A stretch of DNA of 64,000 nt from the NCBI GenBank assembly GCA_046262315.1, contig JBHEMZ010000132.1, positions 1-64,000 of the forward strand, given 5' to 3'. The position numbers and the translations under genes are program-made. Source of the stretch: JACVRM01 sp046262315. GTDB taxonomy: Bacteria > Actinomycetota > Thermoleophilia > Gaiellales > Gaiellaceae. Under the pieces are notes generated by a model. It searched no databases, was not told where the DNA came from, and saw only the letters and a list, made by a program, of their open reading frames with translations. Positions 41,962 to 50,531 of the stretch are shown in pieces; position 1 is the first letter of the stretch; each line of letters starts with the position of its first letter.

Positions 41962-42605
41962 GACGGCACCAGCTCTTCCAGCGCGTCGGCGAGGCCGCCC
42001 AGGTCAGGCAGCTCACGGTCCGGCTCCGGATCCGCACGCTCGCCGAGACGGTTGATCCAGACCGTGCGCAAGCCGAGTTCGCGCGCCGGGGCGATGTCGT
42101 GGAACAGGCTGGCGCCCAGGTGCACGTGGGCGTCCTGGGAGGCGCCCGTGCGCGCGAAGAACTCCCCCCAGTGCCGGTGCGCGGGCTTGTAGGAGCCGAT
42201 CTCGGAAGCGACGACGACCTCGTCGAAGGGGACGCCGAGGCGCTCCTGGGAAGCGTCGATCAGGTCGGGGTCGCTGTTCGACAGAATCGCAAGCCGCCAG
42301 CCGCGTCGCCGCGCCACGGCGAGCGCCTCGGGAACCTCGGGAAACGCGCGCCAGTCCGGCAGCGAGCGACCGAGCGCGTCCTCCTCCCCGGCCGGAACGT
42401 CGTCGAGCCGAGCGAGTACGCAACCCATGACCTTCCGGAAGGAAAGCATCGGCTCGGCAGCCTGGGCCTTGGGCTCGAGCTCGTGGTAGCGCGCGAGCAG
42501 CGCGTCCGCACGCTCCTCCCCCCACAGCCGCGCCAGCTCCCGCCGGATGCCGGCGTTCCAGTCGATCAGCGTCCCGTAACAGTCGAACGTCGCCCAGCGC
42601 TCCAC
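41958..42605 (-). CDS. HAD-superfamily hydrolase, type II haloacid dehalogenase-like
   Basis: 215 aa from GTG 42605. HAD motif I is TFDCYGTLIDWNAG (nucleophile Asp), motif II ILSNSDPDLI, motif III Lys in EIGSYKPAHRHWGEFF, and the acidic end HLGASLFHDIAPARELGLRTVWINR. The order is that of L-2-haloacid dehalogenases, but family members also act on phosphates, so the substrate is open. First gene of the operon HAD - GNAT3 - GNAT2 - GNAT1 - arginase-fold protein. Confidence 0.88.
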   Translation of the reverse strand: MERWATFDCYGTLIDWNAGIRRELARLWGEERADALLARYHELEPKAQAAEPMLSFRKVMGCVLARLDDVPAGEEDALGRSLPDWRAFPEVPEALAVARRRGWRLAILSNSDPDLIDASQERLGVPFDEVVVASEIGSYKPAHRHWGEFFARTGASQDAHVHLGASLFHDIAPARELGLRTVWINRLGERADPEPDRELPDLGGLADALEELVPS

Positions 42606-42697
42606 GCGGATGCGAGCCTAGCGAGGGCGCCGAGCCATCAGTATCGCTCACGTCCGACGGGAACCGGCGATTGGGCGTCAGCGTAGAATGATGCGTC

Positions 42698-43103
42698 GTG
42701 CGAGCTCTTGTCGTGTTGCTCGGACTCGGACTCGTGCTCGTGCCGGAAGCGAGCGGAAAAGTGTGCGCAACCGTGGCGGTCGTACCTGCGCGGCCCTCGG
42801 CGAACGGGACCGTCGAGCTCAGGCTGACGACGTGGGCGCCGACTGGGACGCATTGGACGCGCGCGTTTCGGCTCCTTCTACGCGCTTCCGACAGCCCGAC
42901 CGCTGCGCGTCCATGTGGCGGGACAGCGCGCCGCGGGGGTTCGGGCCGTGCCCCTGCGCCGTGACCCGACTCGACCGTCGCTCTGGCGCGGCCGGTTCAG
43001 GTTCGCCGAACCGGGTCGGTGGAGACTCAGGCCCGACGATCGCCGCTGGGCCTACGCCCCCCCGACGTGCGCGCCGACGCTCGCAGTCGCGGTCGCGCGC
43101 TGA
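42698..43103 (+). pseudogene. Small secreted protein of unknown function, frameshifted
   Basis: GTG 42698 gives a signal peptide (VRALVVLLGLGLVLVPEASGKVCA) and VAVVPARPSANGTVELRLTTWAP. Near the TTT at 42866-42868 the plausible protein moves one frame over: FGSFYALPTARPLRVHVAGQRAAGVRAVPLRRDPTRPSLWRGRFRFAEPGRWRLRPDDRRW and a stop at 43103. Removing one T joins the two into about 134 aa, with a WRGRFRFAEPGRW beta-sandwich-like end. Neither half alone looks complete. I do not recognise a family. Confidence 0.55.
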
Positions 43104-43186
43104 TCGGTCGACCGGCGGTCGACGGAGGTCCGCGCCGGCTCCGCCAGCCGCAGTCACGACGCGGAAAGCGCGTCTATCGAGGAACC

Positions 43187-43266
43187 CGGCGGAAGTCGTC
43201 ATGGCGCGCGAGGCGCGCCGGACTTCCGGCGGAAGCCGCTGGGACGGCGTTAGCCGTCCCAGCGGC
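43187..43266. terminator. Two strong palindromes between the small secreted gene and fabF (bidirectional terminator candidate)
   Basis: GCCGCTGGGACGGC (43235-43248) and its exact complement (43253-43266) form a 14-bp stem with loop GTTA that contains the fabF stop codon. Next to it, GGAAGTC (43191-43197) pairs with GACTTCC (43221-43227) around GGCGCGC / GCGCGCC. There is no T-run on either strand, as is common in high-GC genomes. The gap separates convergent transcription units. Confidence 0.6.
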
Positions 43267-44503
43267 GAAACACGACGCAGGCGTTGTGCCCGCCGAAGCC
43301 GAACGAGTTGTTCACGCCGATCGTGATGTCCGCCTCGCGCGCCTCGTTCGGGATGTAGTCGAGGTCGCACTCCGGATCGGGCTCCTCGTAGTTGATCGTG
43401 GGCGGCAGCACGCCTCGATTCACCGCCAGGATGGTGAAGATCGCCTCGATGGCACCGGCGGCACCCAGGCAGTGCCCGGTCGCGCCCTTCGTGGAGGAGA
43501 TCGGCGTCTTCCGCGCGTTCTCTTCGCCTAGCGCCAGCTTGATCACACGCGTCTCGGACGCGTCGCCAAGTGGCGTGGACGTCCCGTGTGCGTTGATGTA
43601 GCCGACCTCGTCGTAGCCCACGCCGGCGTCGCCGAGCGCCATCGTGAGAGCACGCGCCGGGTTGTTGCCGCTGGGGTCGGGCTCGGTCACGTGTGCCGCG
43701 TCAGAGGACAGGCCGTAGCCCAGGACCTCCGCGTAGATCTTGGCGCCGCGCGACCGTGCGTGCTCGAGGTCCTCGATCACGATCACGGCGCCCCCCTCGC
43801 CCATGACGAATCCGTCGCGGCCGGCGTCGAACGGCCGGCTCGCACGCGCGGGCGCATCGTTCCGCCGCGAGAGGGCACGCATGGCCCCGAAGCCGGCGAT
43901 GCCGACGCGCGTGATGCCGGCCTCCGTCCCGCCGCAAACCATCACGTCGGCGCGCCCGAGCCTGATCGCATCCACACCGTCGCCGATGGCCATGTTCGAC
44001 GCTGCACAGGCGGTGCACTGCGACGAGAGTGGCCCACGCGTGCCGAGCTCCATGGAGACCCAAGCCGCGCCCATGTTCGGGATGATCTGCGGGATCGAGA
44101 AGGGGTTAACACGGTCGGGGCCACGCTCCTTGAGGACGTCGTAGCAGTCCTGGAACGCCTTCAGGCCGCCGATACCCGTGGCCACCGAGGCGCCGATCCG
44201 CTCGGCCTCCGGCGCAACGTCGAGCCCCGAGTCGACCTCGGCCTGACGGGCGGCAGCGACGATCATCTGGGCGAAGCGGTCCATGCGGCGGGCCTGCTTG
44301 TGCTCGATCCAGTCCGAAGGGTTGAAGTCCTTGAGCTCGCAGGCGAAGTCCACCGGGTAGTCGCTCGCGTCGAACGCGGTGATACGCCCGGCGCCGCCCC
44401 TGCCGTCGACCAGGTTCTGCCAGGTCGTCTCGATGTCGTTGCCGAGCGGCGTCACCGCCCCGATCCCGGTCACGACCACCCTCCGCCTGCCATTCATGCT
44501 CAC
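43250..44503 (-). CDS. fabF: Beta-ketoacyl-ACP synthase II
   Basis: 417 aa. Thiolase fold with the FabF blocks VVVTGIGAVTPLGNDIETTW, SSQCTACAASNMAIGDGVDAIRLG (catalytic Cys), GRDGFVMGEGGAVIVIEDLEHARSRGA, INAHGTSTPLGD and SSTKGATGHCLGAAGAIEAIFTI (the two His), and IGVNNSFGFGGHNACVV. It elongates acyl-ACP with malonyl-ACP. Last gene of fabZ-H-D-G-F; the usual acpP between fabG and fabF is absent and its place is taken by 163 bp with palindromes. Confidence 0.95.
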   Translation of the reverse strand: MSMNGRRRVVVTGIGAVTPLGNDIETTWQNLVDGRGGAGRITAFDASDYPVDFACELKDFNPSDWIEHKQARRMDRFAQMIVAAARQAEVDSGLDVAPEAERIGASVATGIGGLKAFQDCYDVLKERGPDRVNPFSIPQIIPNMGAAWVSMELGTRGPLSSQCTACAASNMAIGDGVDAIRLGRADVMVCGGTEAGITRVGIAGFGAMRALSRRNDAPARASRPFDAGRDGFVMGEGGAVIVIEDLEHARSRGAKIYAEVLGYGLSSDAAHVTEPDPSGNNPARALTMALGDAGVGYDEVGYINAHGTSTPLGDASETRVIKLALGEENARKTPISSTKGATGHCLGAAGAIEAIFTILAVNRGVLPPTINYEEPDPECDLDYIPNEAREADITIGVNNSFGFGGHNACVVFRRWDG

Positions 44504-44637
44504 GGCCGCGGAAGCCTACCGGCGGAGGCCGGCTTGCCCGGCCGCAGCCATGACGCGCGAAGGCGCGTGAAACTCCTCGCCGGGCCGGGGGGGGCTCGAG
44601 GGGGGGACCGAAGGTTCCCGTACTCGAATGGAGCGGT

Positions 44638-44660
44638 GCTACGCCGCGAAGCGGCGTAGC
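44638..44660. repeat. Short perfect palindrome between fabG and fabF
   Basis: GCTACGCCGC (44638-44647) and its complement GCGGCGTAGC (44651-44660) flank a GAA loop, just after the fabG stop. The same 163-bp gap holds ACGCGC-GAA-GGCGCGT around 44552-44570. It may act as a partial terminator or processing site within the operon. Confidence 0.5.
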
Positions 44661-44666
44661 GAGCGG

Positions 44667-45392
44667 TCACATTCCTAATCCGCCGTCGACGAGCAGCACG
44701 TCGCCCGTGATGAATGCGGCGTCGTCGGAGCAGAGAAACCGTACCGCGCCGGCCACGTCGCGCGGGTCGCCGAAGCGGCCGAGCGGCGTGTTGGCGAGCA
44801 TCAGTTCCTTGTGCTCGTCCGCAATCACCTCCGTGAGGCGGGTGGTGATGTAGCCGGGCGCGACGACGTTCGCGCGCACGCCGCGCTGGCCGAGCTCGCG
44901 CGCGAGCGCCTTGGTGAAGCCGATGATTCCCGCCTTCGCGGCCGAGTAGTTCGTCTGGCCCGGATTACCGTGGATGCCCACGATCGAGGAGACGTTGACG
45001 ATCGCACCGGAGCGGCGGCGCATCATCCCCCGGGCGGCGGCTCGGCAGGTGTGAAACACGCCGCCGAGATTGGTGTCGATGACGTCGCGCCAGTCCTCGT
45101 CGGGCATGCGCGCCAGCAGGCCGTCTCGGGTGAGTCCGGCGTTGTTGACGAGGATGTCGAGATCTCCGGCCTCCTGCACGAGGCGCCGCGCCTGGTCAGG
45201 GTCCGCGACGTCCGCCTGGGCCGCGCGGCCGCCGATTTCCTGTGCCACCGCTTCTGCCTCCTTCGAGCCGAAGCGGTAGCCGACGACGACCGATGCACCC
45301 GCACGCGCCAGCTCCTCGGCGACGGCTCGGCCGATCCCACGAGATGCCCCTGTGACGAGGGCTGTCTTGCCCTCCAGGGAGGCGAAGGTCAC
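44667..45392 (-). CDS. fabG: 3-oxoacyl-ACP reductase
   Basis: 241 aa from GTG 45392 (GTGA overlap with fabD). Classical SDR: ALVTGASRGIGRAVAEELARAGA, NNAGLTRDGLLARM, NVSSIVGIHGNPGQTNYSAAKAGIIGFTKALARE (Ser, Tyr, Lys) and ANVVAPGYITT. It reduces beta-ketoacyl-ACP with NADPH. The open frame continuing 5' into fabD is a shadow. Confidence 0.94.
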   Translation of the reverse strand: MTFASLEGKTALVTGASRGIGRAVAEELARAGASVVVGYRFGSKEAEAVAQEIGGRAAQADVADPDQARRLVQEAGDLDILVNNAGLTRDGLLARMPDEDWRDVIDTNLGGVFHTCRAAARGMMRRRSGAIVNVSSIVGIHGNPGQTNYSAAKAGIIGFTKALARELGQRGVRANVVAPGYITTRLTEVIADEHKELMLANTPLGRFGDPRDVAGAVRFLCSDDAAFITGDVLLVDGGLGM

Positions 45393-46315
45393 GGACTGGC
45401 GAGGCTCTCGTCGAGCTGTTCGAGACTCGCGAGGCTGTTGACCGAGATGGCCTTCACACCGCGGTCGATGCGCTTCACGAGACCGGAGAGCACGTTGCCG
45501 GGACCTACCTCGACGAAGGTGCGCACGCCATCCTGCATGAGCGCACGCGCCGCATGTGTGAACTTCACCGGCGCCGTCAGCTGGTCGACGAGGAGCGTGC
45601 CGAGGCGCTGGGCCGGCTCCACCCTGGCCGTCACCGTGGACATGAAGGGCGCGATCGGATCGCGGAAATGGACGCGCTCGATCGCGGGCTTGAGCCGGGC
45701 GGCCGCGCTTGCAACAAGCGGGCTGTGGAAAGCGCCGGAGACCTTCAGCTTGATGGCTCTTCGCGCGCCGAGGCTCTCGGCCTCGGCGCTCAGCTCCTCG
45801 ACGGCCATGTTCTCGCCCGAGACGACGATCTGGCCGGGACAGTTGTAGTTCGCCGGCCACACGCCGAGAATCTTGCGACAGAGGTTCTCCACCACCTCAT
45901 CGTCGAGTCCGAGCACTGCGGCCATCGAGCCGGGCCGGTCGCGGGCGGCCTCGGCCATGGCGAGGCCTCGCTCGCGGACGAGCGCGAGCGCCTCTTCCAC
46001 TGTCATCGCCTCGACTGCGGCCAGCGCGGCGAGCTCGCCGACCGAATGGCCCACCACGTAGTCCGGCTCGAGCCCGCGGGCGCGCAGCGCTGCAAGCACC
46101 GCGAGACTCGTCGCCACGAGAGCCGGCTGTTGGAGCTCGGTCTGGGTCAGCCGCTCGAGCGGCGCCTCGAAGCAGAGCTCGCGCAGGTCGAGCCCCACAG
46201 CATCGCTGCCGCGCTCGAAAACCTCCATGGCCTCGGGCACGGCCTCCGCGATGTCCCGGCCCATGCCGACCTCGACGGATCCCTGCCCCGGAAAGCAAAA
46301 CGCGACTTTGTCCAC
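45389..46315 (-). CDS. fabD: Malonyl-CoA:ACP transacylase
   Basis: 308 aa from GTG 46315. CFPGQGSVEVGMGRDIAEAV start, catalytic Ser in VVGHSVGELAALAAVEAM, Arg in VRERGLAMAEA, and His in KLKVSGAFHSPLVASAA; VEVGPGNVLSGLVKRI near the end. It loads malonyl onto ACP. A 10-nt gap separates it from fabH upstream. Confidence 0.95.
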   Translation of the reverse strand: MDKVAFCFPGQGSVEVGMGRDIAEAVPEAMEVFERGSDAVGLDLRELCFEAPLERLTQTELQQPALVATSLAVLAALRARGLEPDYVVGHSVGELAALAAVEAMTVEEALALVRERGLAMAEAARDRPGSMAAVLGLDDEVVENLCRKILGVWPANYNCPGQIVVSGENMAVEELSAEAESLGARRAIKLKVSGAFHSPLVASAAARLKPAIERVHFRDPIAPFMSTVTARVEPAQRLGTLLVDQLTAPVKFTHAARALMQDGVRTFVEVGPGNVLSGLVKRIDRGVKAISVNSLASLEQLDESLASP

Positions 46316-46325
46316 CAGACTCCTC

Positions 46326-47351
46326 CTAACCGTTTCCGACGCCGTTGGAAACGGTCGTCCATTCCATCAGAGCCGAGCCCCAGGTGAGTCCAGCCCCCAT
46401 CCCAGTCATCAATACCAGCTCGCCGGGCAACAGCCTGCCGTCCGCCGCCGCGTCGGCCATGGCGAGCGGGATAGAGCCGGACGAGGTGTTGCCGTACCGA
46501 TCGACGTTGACGACTACCCGATGGTCGGCGATGCCGAGCTTCTTCGCGGCGTGTTCGATAATGCGCACGTTTGCTTGATGGGGGATGTAGACGTCCACGT
46601 CCTCGACGGTGGCGTCGCACTCCTTCAGCACCTTCTCCGCAGACGACACCAGCACCCGCGTCGCGAACTTGAACACCTCGCGGCCGTTCATCTTCGCGTA
46701 GTGCTCGCCGGCGGCGACCGACTCGGCGCTGGCCGGTGTCCGCGAGCCTCCCGCAGGCATGTACAGGTGGACGCCGCCGGAGCCTTCGGCGCCGAGCTCG
46801 AAGCCGAGGAAACCGCCCTCGTCGACGCGCTCGAGCACGACCGCTCCCGCGCCGTCGCCGAACAGCACGCAGGTCGAGCGGTCGGTCCAGTCGACGACCT
46901 TTGACAGCACGTCGGCGCCTACCACAAGCGCGCGATCGGCGAGGCCGGCGGCGAGCATGCCGTAGGCCTGGGCGAGCGCGTACATGAAGCCGGTGCACCC
47001 GGCCGACAGGTCGTAGGCCGCCGCGTCTGGCGAGCCCAGCCGGTCGGCGAGGAGGGCGCCGGTCGACGGGAAGAGCATGTCCGGGGTAACGGTGGCGACG
47101 ACGATCAGATCGATCTCGTTCGCCGCGACGCCGGCATGCTCGAGCGCCGCGCGAGAGGCGGGCACGCAGAGGTCGGAGAGCGCCTCGTCGGGGCCGGCTA
47201 CCCGCCGTTCCCGGATTCCCGTGCGCTCGAGGATCCACTGGTCGGACGTGTCGACCAGCTTCGCGAGTTCGACGTTCGTCATCACCCGCTCCGGCACATG
47301 ACAGCCGAAGCCGGTGATGGAGATGGGCCGGCCGGTCGCGCGGGCGATCAT
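46326..47351 (-). CDS. fabH: Beta-ketoacyl-ACP synthase III
   Basis: 341 aa from ATG 47351 (ATGA overlap with fabZ). ISITGFGCHVPERVMTN start, DQWILERTGIRERR, catalytic Cys in DLSAGCTGFMYALAQAYG, His in YIPHQANVRIIEHAAKKL and Asn in VNVDRYGNTSSGSIPLAM. It starts each chain from acetyl- or branched acyl-CoA; the primer choice cannot be read from the sequence. Confidence 0.95.
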   Translation of the reverse strand: MIARATGRPISITGFGCHVPERVMTNVELAKLVDTSDQWILERTGIRERRVAGPDEALSDLCVPASRAALEHAGVAANEIDLIVVATVTPDMLFPSTGALLADRLGSPDAAAYDLSAGCTGFMYALAQAYGMLAAGLADRALVVGADVLSKVVDWTDRSTCVLFGDGAGAVVLERVDEGGFLGFELGAEGSGGVHLYMPAGGSRTPASAESVAAGEHYAKMNGREVFKFATRVLVSSAEKVLKECDATVEDVDVYIPHQANVRIIEHAAKKLGIADHRVVVNVDRYGNTSSGSIPLAMADAAADGRLLPGELVLMTGMGAGLTWGSALMEWTTVSNGVGNG

Positions 47352-47776
47352 CGCTCCACCGCGAAAGTCAGTGTCCCACGAGCGGCCAGCTCGTCGCCGA
47401 CGCGCGCGGTTGCCTTGCCGCGCCCGATCGGGCCGCGCACGCGCTCGAGCTCGCATTCGAGCCGCAGCTCGTCCCCCGGCTCGACGATGCGTTTGAAGCG
47501 TACGTCGTCGATACCGGCGAAGAACGCGATCCTGCCTCGGTTTTCCTGCTCGCTGAGCACGGCCACCGCTCCCGTCTGGGCCATCGCCTCCACGATCAGC
47601 ACGCCGGGCATGACCGGCCGACCCGGAAAGTGACCGGCGAACCACCACTCGTCCGCGCGCACGGTCTTTCGCGCCACGACGCGCGACCCCGGCTCCAGCT
47701 CAAGCACCTCGTCGATCAGGAGGAAGGGCTCGCGGTGCGGCAGGATCGCCTCGATCTCGCTGCGTCCCAAGCCCAC
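47348..47776 (-). CDS. fabZ: 3-hydroxyacyl-ACP dehydratase
   Basis: 142 aa from GTG 47776. ILPHREPFLLIDEVLELEPG, then WWFAGHFPGRPVMPGVLIVEAMAQTGAV with the catalytic His and Glu of the hot-dog fold, then FFAGIDDVRFKRIVEPGDEL. First gene of the fab operon, 27 bp from the divergent birA start, so the shared promoter region is very short. Confidence 0.94.
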   Translation of the reverse strand: MGLGRSEIEAILPHREPFLLIDEVLELEPGSRVVARKTVRADEWWFAGHFPGRPVMPGVLIVEAMAQTGAVAVLSEQENRGRIAFFAGIDDVRFKRIVEPGDELRLECELERVRGPIGRGKATARVGDELAARGTLTFAVER

Positions 47777-47803
47777 GGCGAGGGCTAGTCTAGACGCCGA
47801 GGC

Positions 47804-48385
47804 ATGGACGACCTTGGGCCGGAGGCCGTGCTCCCCCTGCTACGCGGCCGCTTCGGCCGCCCTTACACCTGGGTCCCCACCTGCGCGTCCACGCAGGCGC
47901 TGGTCCCCGCCGACGCACCGGAGGGCGCCGTCGTCGCTGCCGACGAGCAGACGGCCGGGCGAGGACGGCTCGGGCGTCGCTGGGAGGCGCCTGCGGGGAC
48001 CAGCCTGCTCTTCTCGCTGGCGCTGCGGCCGAGCGTCCCTTCCGAGCGGTTGCCGGAGCTGTCGCCCGCCGCCGCCCAGGCAGTCGCCGACGCGATCGCC
48101 GCACGCACCGGAATCGACGCGACGGTGAAGTATCCGAACGATGTGCTCCTGCGCGGTCGCAAGGTCGCCGGCATCCTCGGCGAGGCGCGCGAGGGCCGCG
48201 TGGTGCTCGGCGTCGGTGTGAACGTCAATGTCCGAGCCAAGGAGCTGCCAACGGCAGGCACCCCCCCGACGTCGCTCCTGCTCGAGCTGGGCGCCCCCAT
48301 CGCGCGAGCCGCCTTGCTCGCGGACGTGCTCGAAGCGCTCGAGCACCGCTGCGACGAGTGGACGGCCGCGTTAGCGCAGTCGTAA
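47804..48385 (+). CDS. birA: Biotin--[acetyl-CoA-carboxylase] ligase, catalytic domain only
   Basis: 193 aa. CASTQALVPADAPEGAVVAADEQTAGRGRLGRRWEAPAGTSLLFSLALRP contains the biotinyl-AMP loop GRGRLGRRW; KYPNDVLLRGRKVAGILGEAREGRVVLGVGVNVN holds the ATP and biotin contacts. There is no N-terminal DNA-binding domain (group I ligase) and the C-terminal SH3-like part is very short. It biotinylates the AccB/BCCP partner of the accA/accD enzyme. Its last 15 nt overlap the convergent amidase gene. Confidence 0.9.
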   Translation: MDDLGPEAVLPLLRGRFGRPYTWVPTCASTQALVPADAPEGAVVAADEQTAGRGRLGRRWEAPAGTSLLFSLALRPSVPSERLPELSPAAAQAVADAIAARTGIDATVKYPNDVLLRGRKVAGILGEAREGRVVLGVGVNVNVRAKELPTAGTPPTSLLLELGAPIARAALLADVLEALEHRCDEWTAALAQS

Positions 48386-50452
48386 GGAGGTGCTGCGGTT
48401 GCCGGCGCGATCCTCCGCCAGTGCGGCGACACGAGACCCTGCGATGCTGAGTCGCACCACGCCCGCCTTCGCCACCCGCACTTCGGCCGGGGCGCCGTCC
48501 AGGGTCAGGCGCAACATGCCGGGCTCGGTCACTCGTACGCGCAGGGGATTGCGGGAGACGAGCCGGAGCGACGGCGCCACGGTGTCGAGCACAACGGAGG
48601 CGGACTGCGCCACGGACCCGATCGCGTTCGTGGCGCGCACGACCAACGCGTAAGAGCCGTCGAGCACCGGCGCCCCCGGCGCTGCCTCGCCATTCCACAA
48701 GAGGCTGTGACGGCCTGCCGGCCTCGCGGAAACGGCGATCGGCAACGGCGGGCTGCCGCGGCGCCTGGCTTCGACGCTCGCGTCGGCAGGCACGGCCAGC
48801 GTGAAGGCGAGCGAGAGCGTGTCCCGGCGACCGTCGCCGTTCGGCGAGAAGAACGCCGGCGAGACGGAAAGGCCGCTGAGCGTCCGGTTGACCATCACGG
48901 TAAGCGTGGCGGTCGCGGTGCGTCCGCCCGCCTGCGCGCTGAGCAAGACGCTGTACGTCCCGTCGGCGAGACCGTCGGCGGCCCAGCTCAGCGTGTAGGC
49001 ACCTGCCGCCTGTGGGCCTGACGCGAGGGTCGCAACGACGACTCCCGTTGCGTCGAGCACGACCACGCTCACAGTGGCGATACGGCCGAGTCGGTACGCG
49101 ATTGCCGTCGCGTCCGCGCGGCCGTCACCGTCGGGCGAGATGGTGGTGGGCCGCGCGGTGGCCGTCAGGGTCACGCCTGCCGCTCCGCCAGTGAAGGAGC
49201 CCGTCGCCGGGCGGACGGTCGGGCCGCCGTCGATCGCCCACACGTAGCGGCCGGGGGCTGCGGCTCGCGCATCCCACGTCCAGTCGATCACAGGCCCGGT
49301 GCCGCTGCCTAACGCGACGATGCCGCCCGCCTCGTCCGTAACGGTGACGGTCCAGGGCAGCGCGCCGGACATGCGCGCGGTGAAGCGCACGATGCCGCCC
49401 GGCGCGCCGTGGACGGCGGGTGCGTACAGCTTCGGCAGACCGGTCGCCGCCACTGCCTGGGCGATTCCCGGCAGGAGCGCGTAGAGCTGCCTGCCTGGGC
49501 AGCTCGTGAAGTGGGTGTCGCGGTGCCCGGAGACGGCGCGCAGCAGCACGGGAACGCCTTCCCGGTAGCGCGGGTTTCCTCCTGAGGCCACATTCACCAT
49601 CGAGAGCGGATCGACGTGAGCGAGGTCGAGCCGCCACGCGAGCAAGCGCGCGAGCGAGTCGCGGGCGGCCTTCGTCGGGCCGGCCGACGAGTACGTACCC
49701 ATGAGAGCGATACCCACCGAGCCTGCGTTGAAGCCCTGCGCGTGCGCGCCGACGACGTTGCGTTCCATCCCGCCGTATCGCCCTTCGTACACGGTCCCGA
49801 AGCGGTCGACGAGGAAGTTGTAGCCCACGTCGTCCCACCCATTGGACAGGACGTGGTAGGCGGCGACGGCACGTACCACGGCCGGAGCCTGGGTCCGCGT
49901 GTACGACCCCGAGCCGGCAGTGTGGTGGACGATGGCGAACCGCAGCGCGTCGGCGTAGCGCGGCTTGCCGCGGCGCAGGCGGTCGGGTGAGCCTGCCCAC
50001 GCGCTCCGCAGGACGATCGCGGGCGCGTCCGCTAGCGTCAGCGTGCGGAGCGGTATGGCCGGAACCTCGCTCCAGACGAAGGTCGAGCGCAGCCGCCGCA
50101 CAGCTCCGCGTACGCGGTGCTCGATCCGGTCGGACGGCCCCGTCCACCACGGGTTGCCGACCCGCCAGCCGCCCGCGGCCGCGTCCGGCAGGTCGCCCGG
50201 CTCGGGAGCAGCGGGCCTCCACGCACTCCAGCGGCCGGCAAGGCTGCGCGTACGGAACGAGACCGCGCCCGAGCCACGCCAGCTCACACCGGCGAGCGTG
50301 AACGGCCCCGGCGCGCCGCCACGCAGGACGTGCGTGCCGGGGGAGACGCTCTGCTCACGCGTGACCGTGCGCAGGCGCGCAGCGTCCGCAACAGAAGGCA
50401 GGACAAGCAGAAGCGCTGTGGACAGGAGGGCGGCGCGCACGAGGATTCGCAC
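48371..50452 (-). CDS. Secreted N-acetylmuramoyl-L-alanine amidase (PGRP type) with C-terminal FlgD/Ig-like modules
   Basis: 693 aa from GTG 50452. Signal peptide to about residue 24. The amidase_2/PGRP domain lies at about 150-350: FAIVHHTAGSGSYTR (zinc His), NGWDDVGYNFLVDRFGTVYEGRYGG, VGAHAQGFNAGSVGIALMGTY, and GHRDTHFTSCPGRQLYALLP (His, Cys). The last 340 residues are beta modules; two contain a calcium-loop type sequence, SPDGDGRAD and SPNGDGRRD, as in FlgD-like Ig repeats. It cleaves the amide between muramic acid and the stem peptide, and the tail probably binds the wall. Confidence 0.92.
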   Translation of the reverse strand: MRILVRAALLSTALLLVLPSVADAARLRTVTREQSVSPGTHVLRGGAPGPFTLAGVSWRGSGAVSFRTRSLAGRWSAWRPAAPEPGDLPDAAAGGWRVGNPWWTGPSDRIEHRVRGAVRRLRSTFVWSEVPAIPLRTLTLADAPAIVLRSAWAGSPDRLRRGKPRYADALRFAIVHHTAGSGSYTRTQAPAVVRAVAAYHVLSNGWDDVGYNFLVDRFGTVYEGRYGGMERNVVGAHAQGFNAGSVGIALMGTYSSAGPTKAARDSLARLLAWRLDLAHVDPLSMVNVASGGNPRYREGVPVLLRAVSGHRDTHFTSCPGRQLYALLPGIAQAVAATGLPKLYAPAVHGAPGGIVRFTARMSGALPWTVTVTDEAGGIVALGSGTGPVIDWTWDARAAAPGRYVWAIDGGPTVRPATGSFTGGAAGVTLTATARPTTISPDGDGRADATAIAYRLGRIATVSVVVLDATGVVVATLASGPQAAGAYTLSWAADGLADGTYSVLLSAQAGGRTATATLTVMVNRTLSGLSVSPAFFSPNGDGRRDTLSLAFTLAVPADASVEARRRGSPPLPIAVSARPAGRHSLLWNGEAAPGAPVLDGSYALVVRATNAIGSVAQSASVVLDTVAPSLRLVSRNPLRVRVTEPGMLRLTLDGAPAEVRVAKAGVVRLSIAGSRVAALAEDRAGNRSTSLRLR

Positions 50453-50531
50453 AGGGTGCCTGAGGCTCGCGGGCGATCAAGGGGGAACCCCTGTCGCTGA
50501 TAGAATCTTTACAGCAGTGGAAAGGCGGCTC

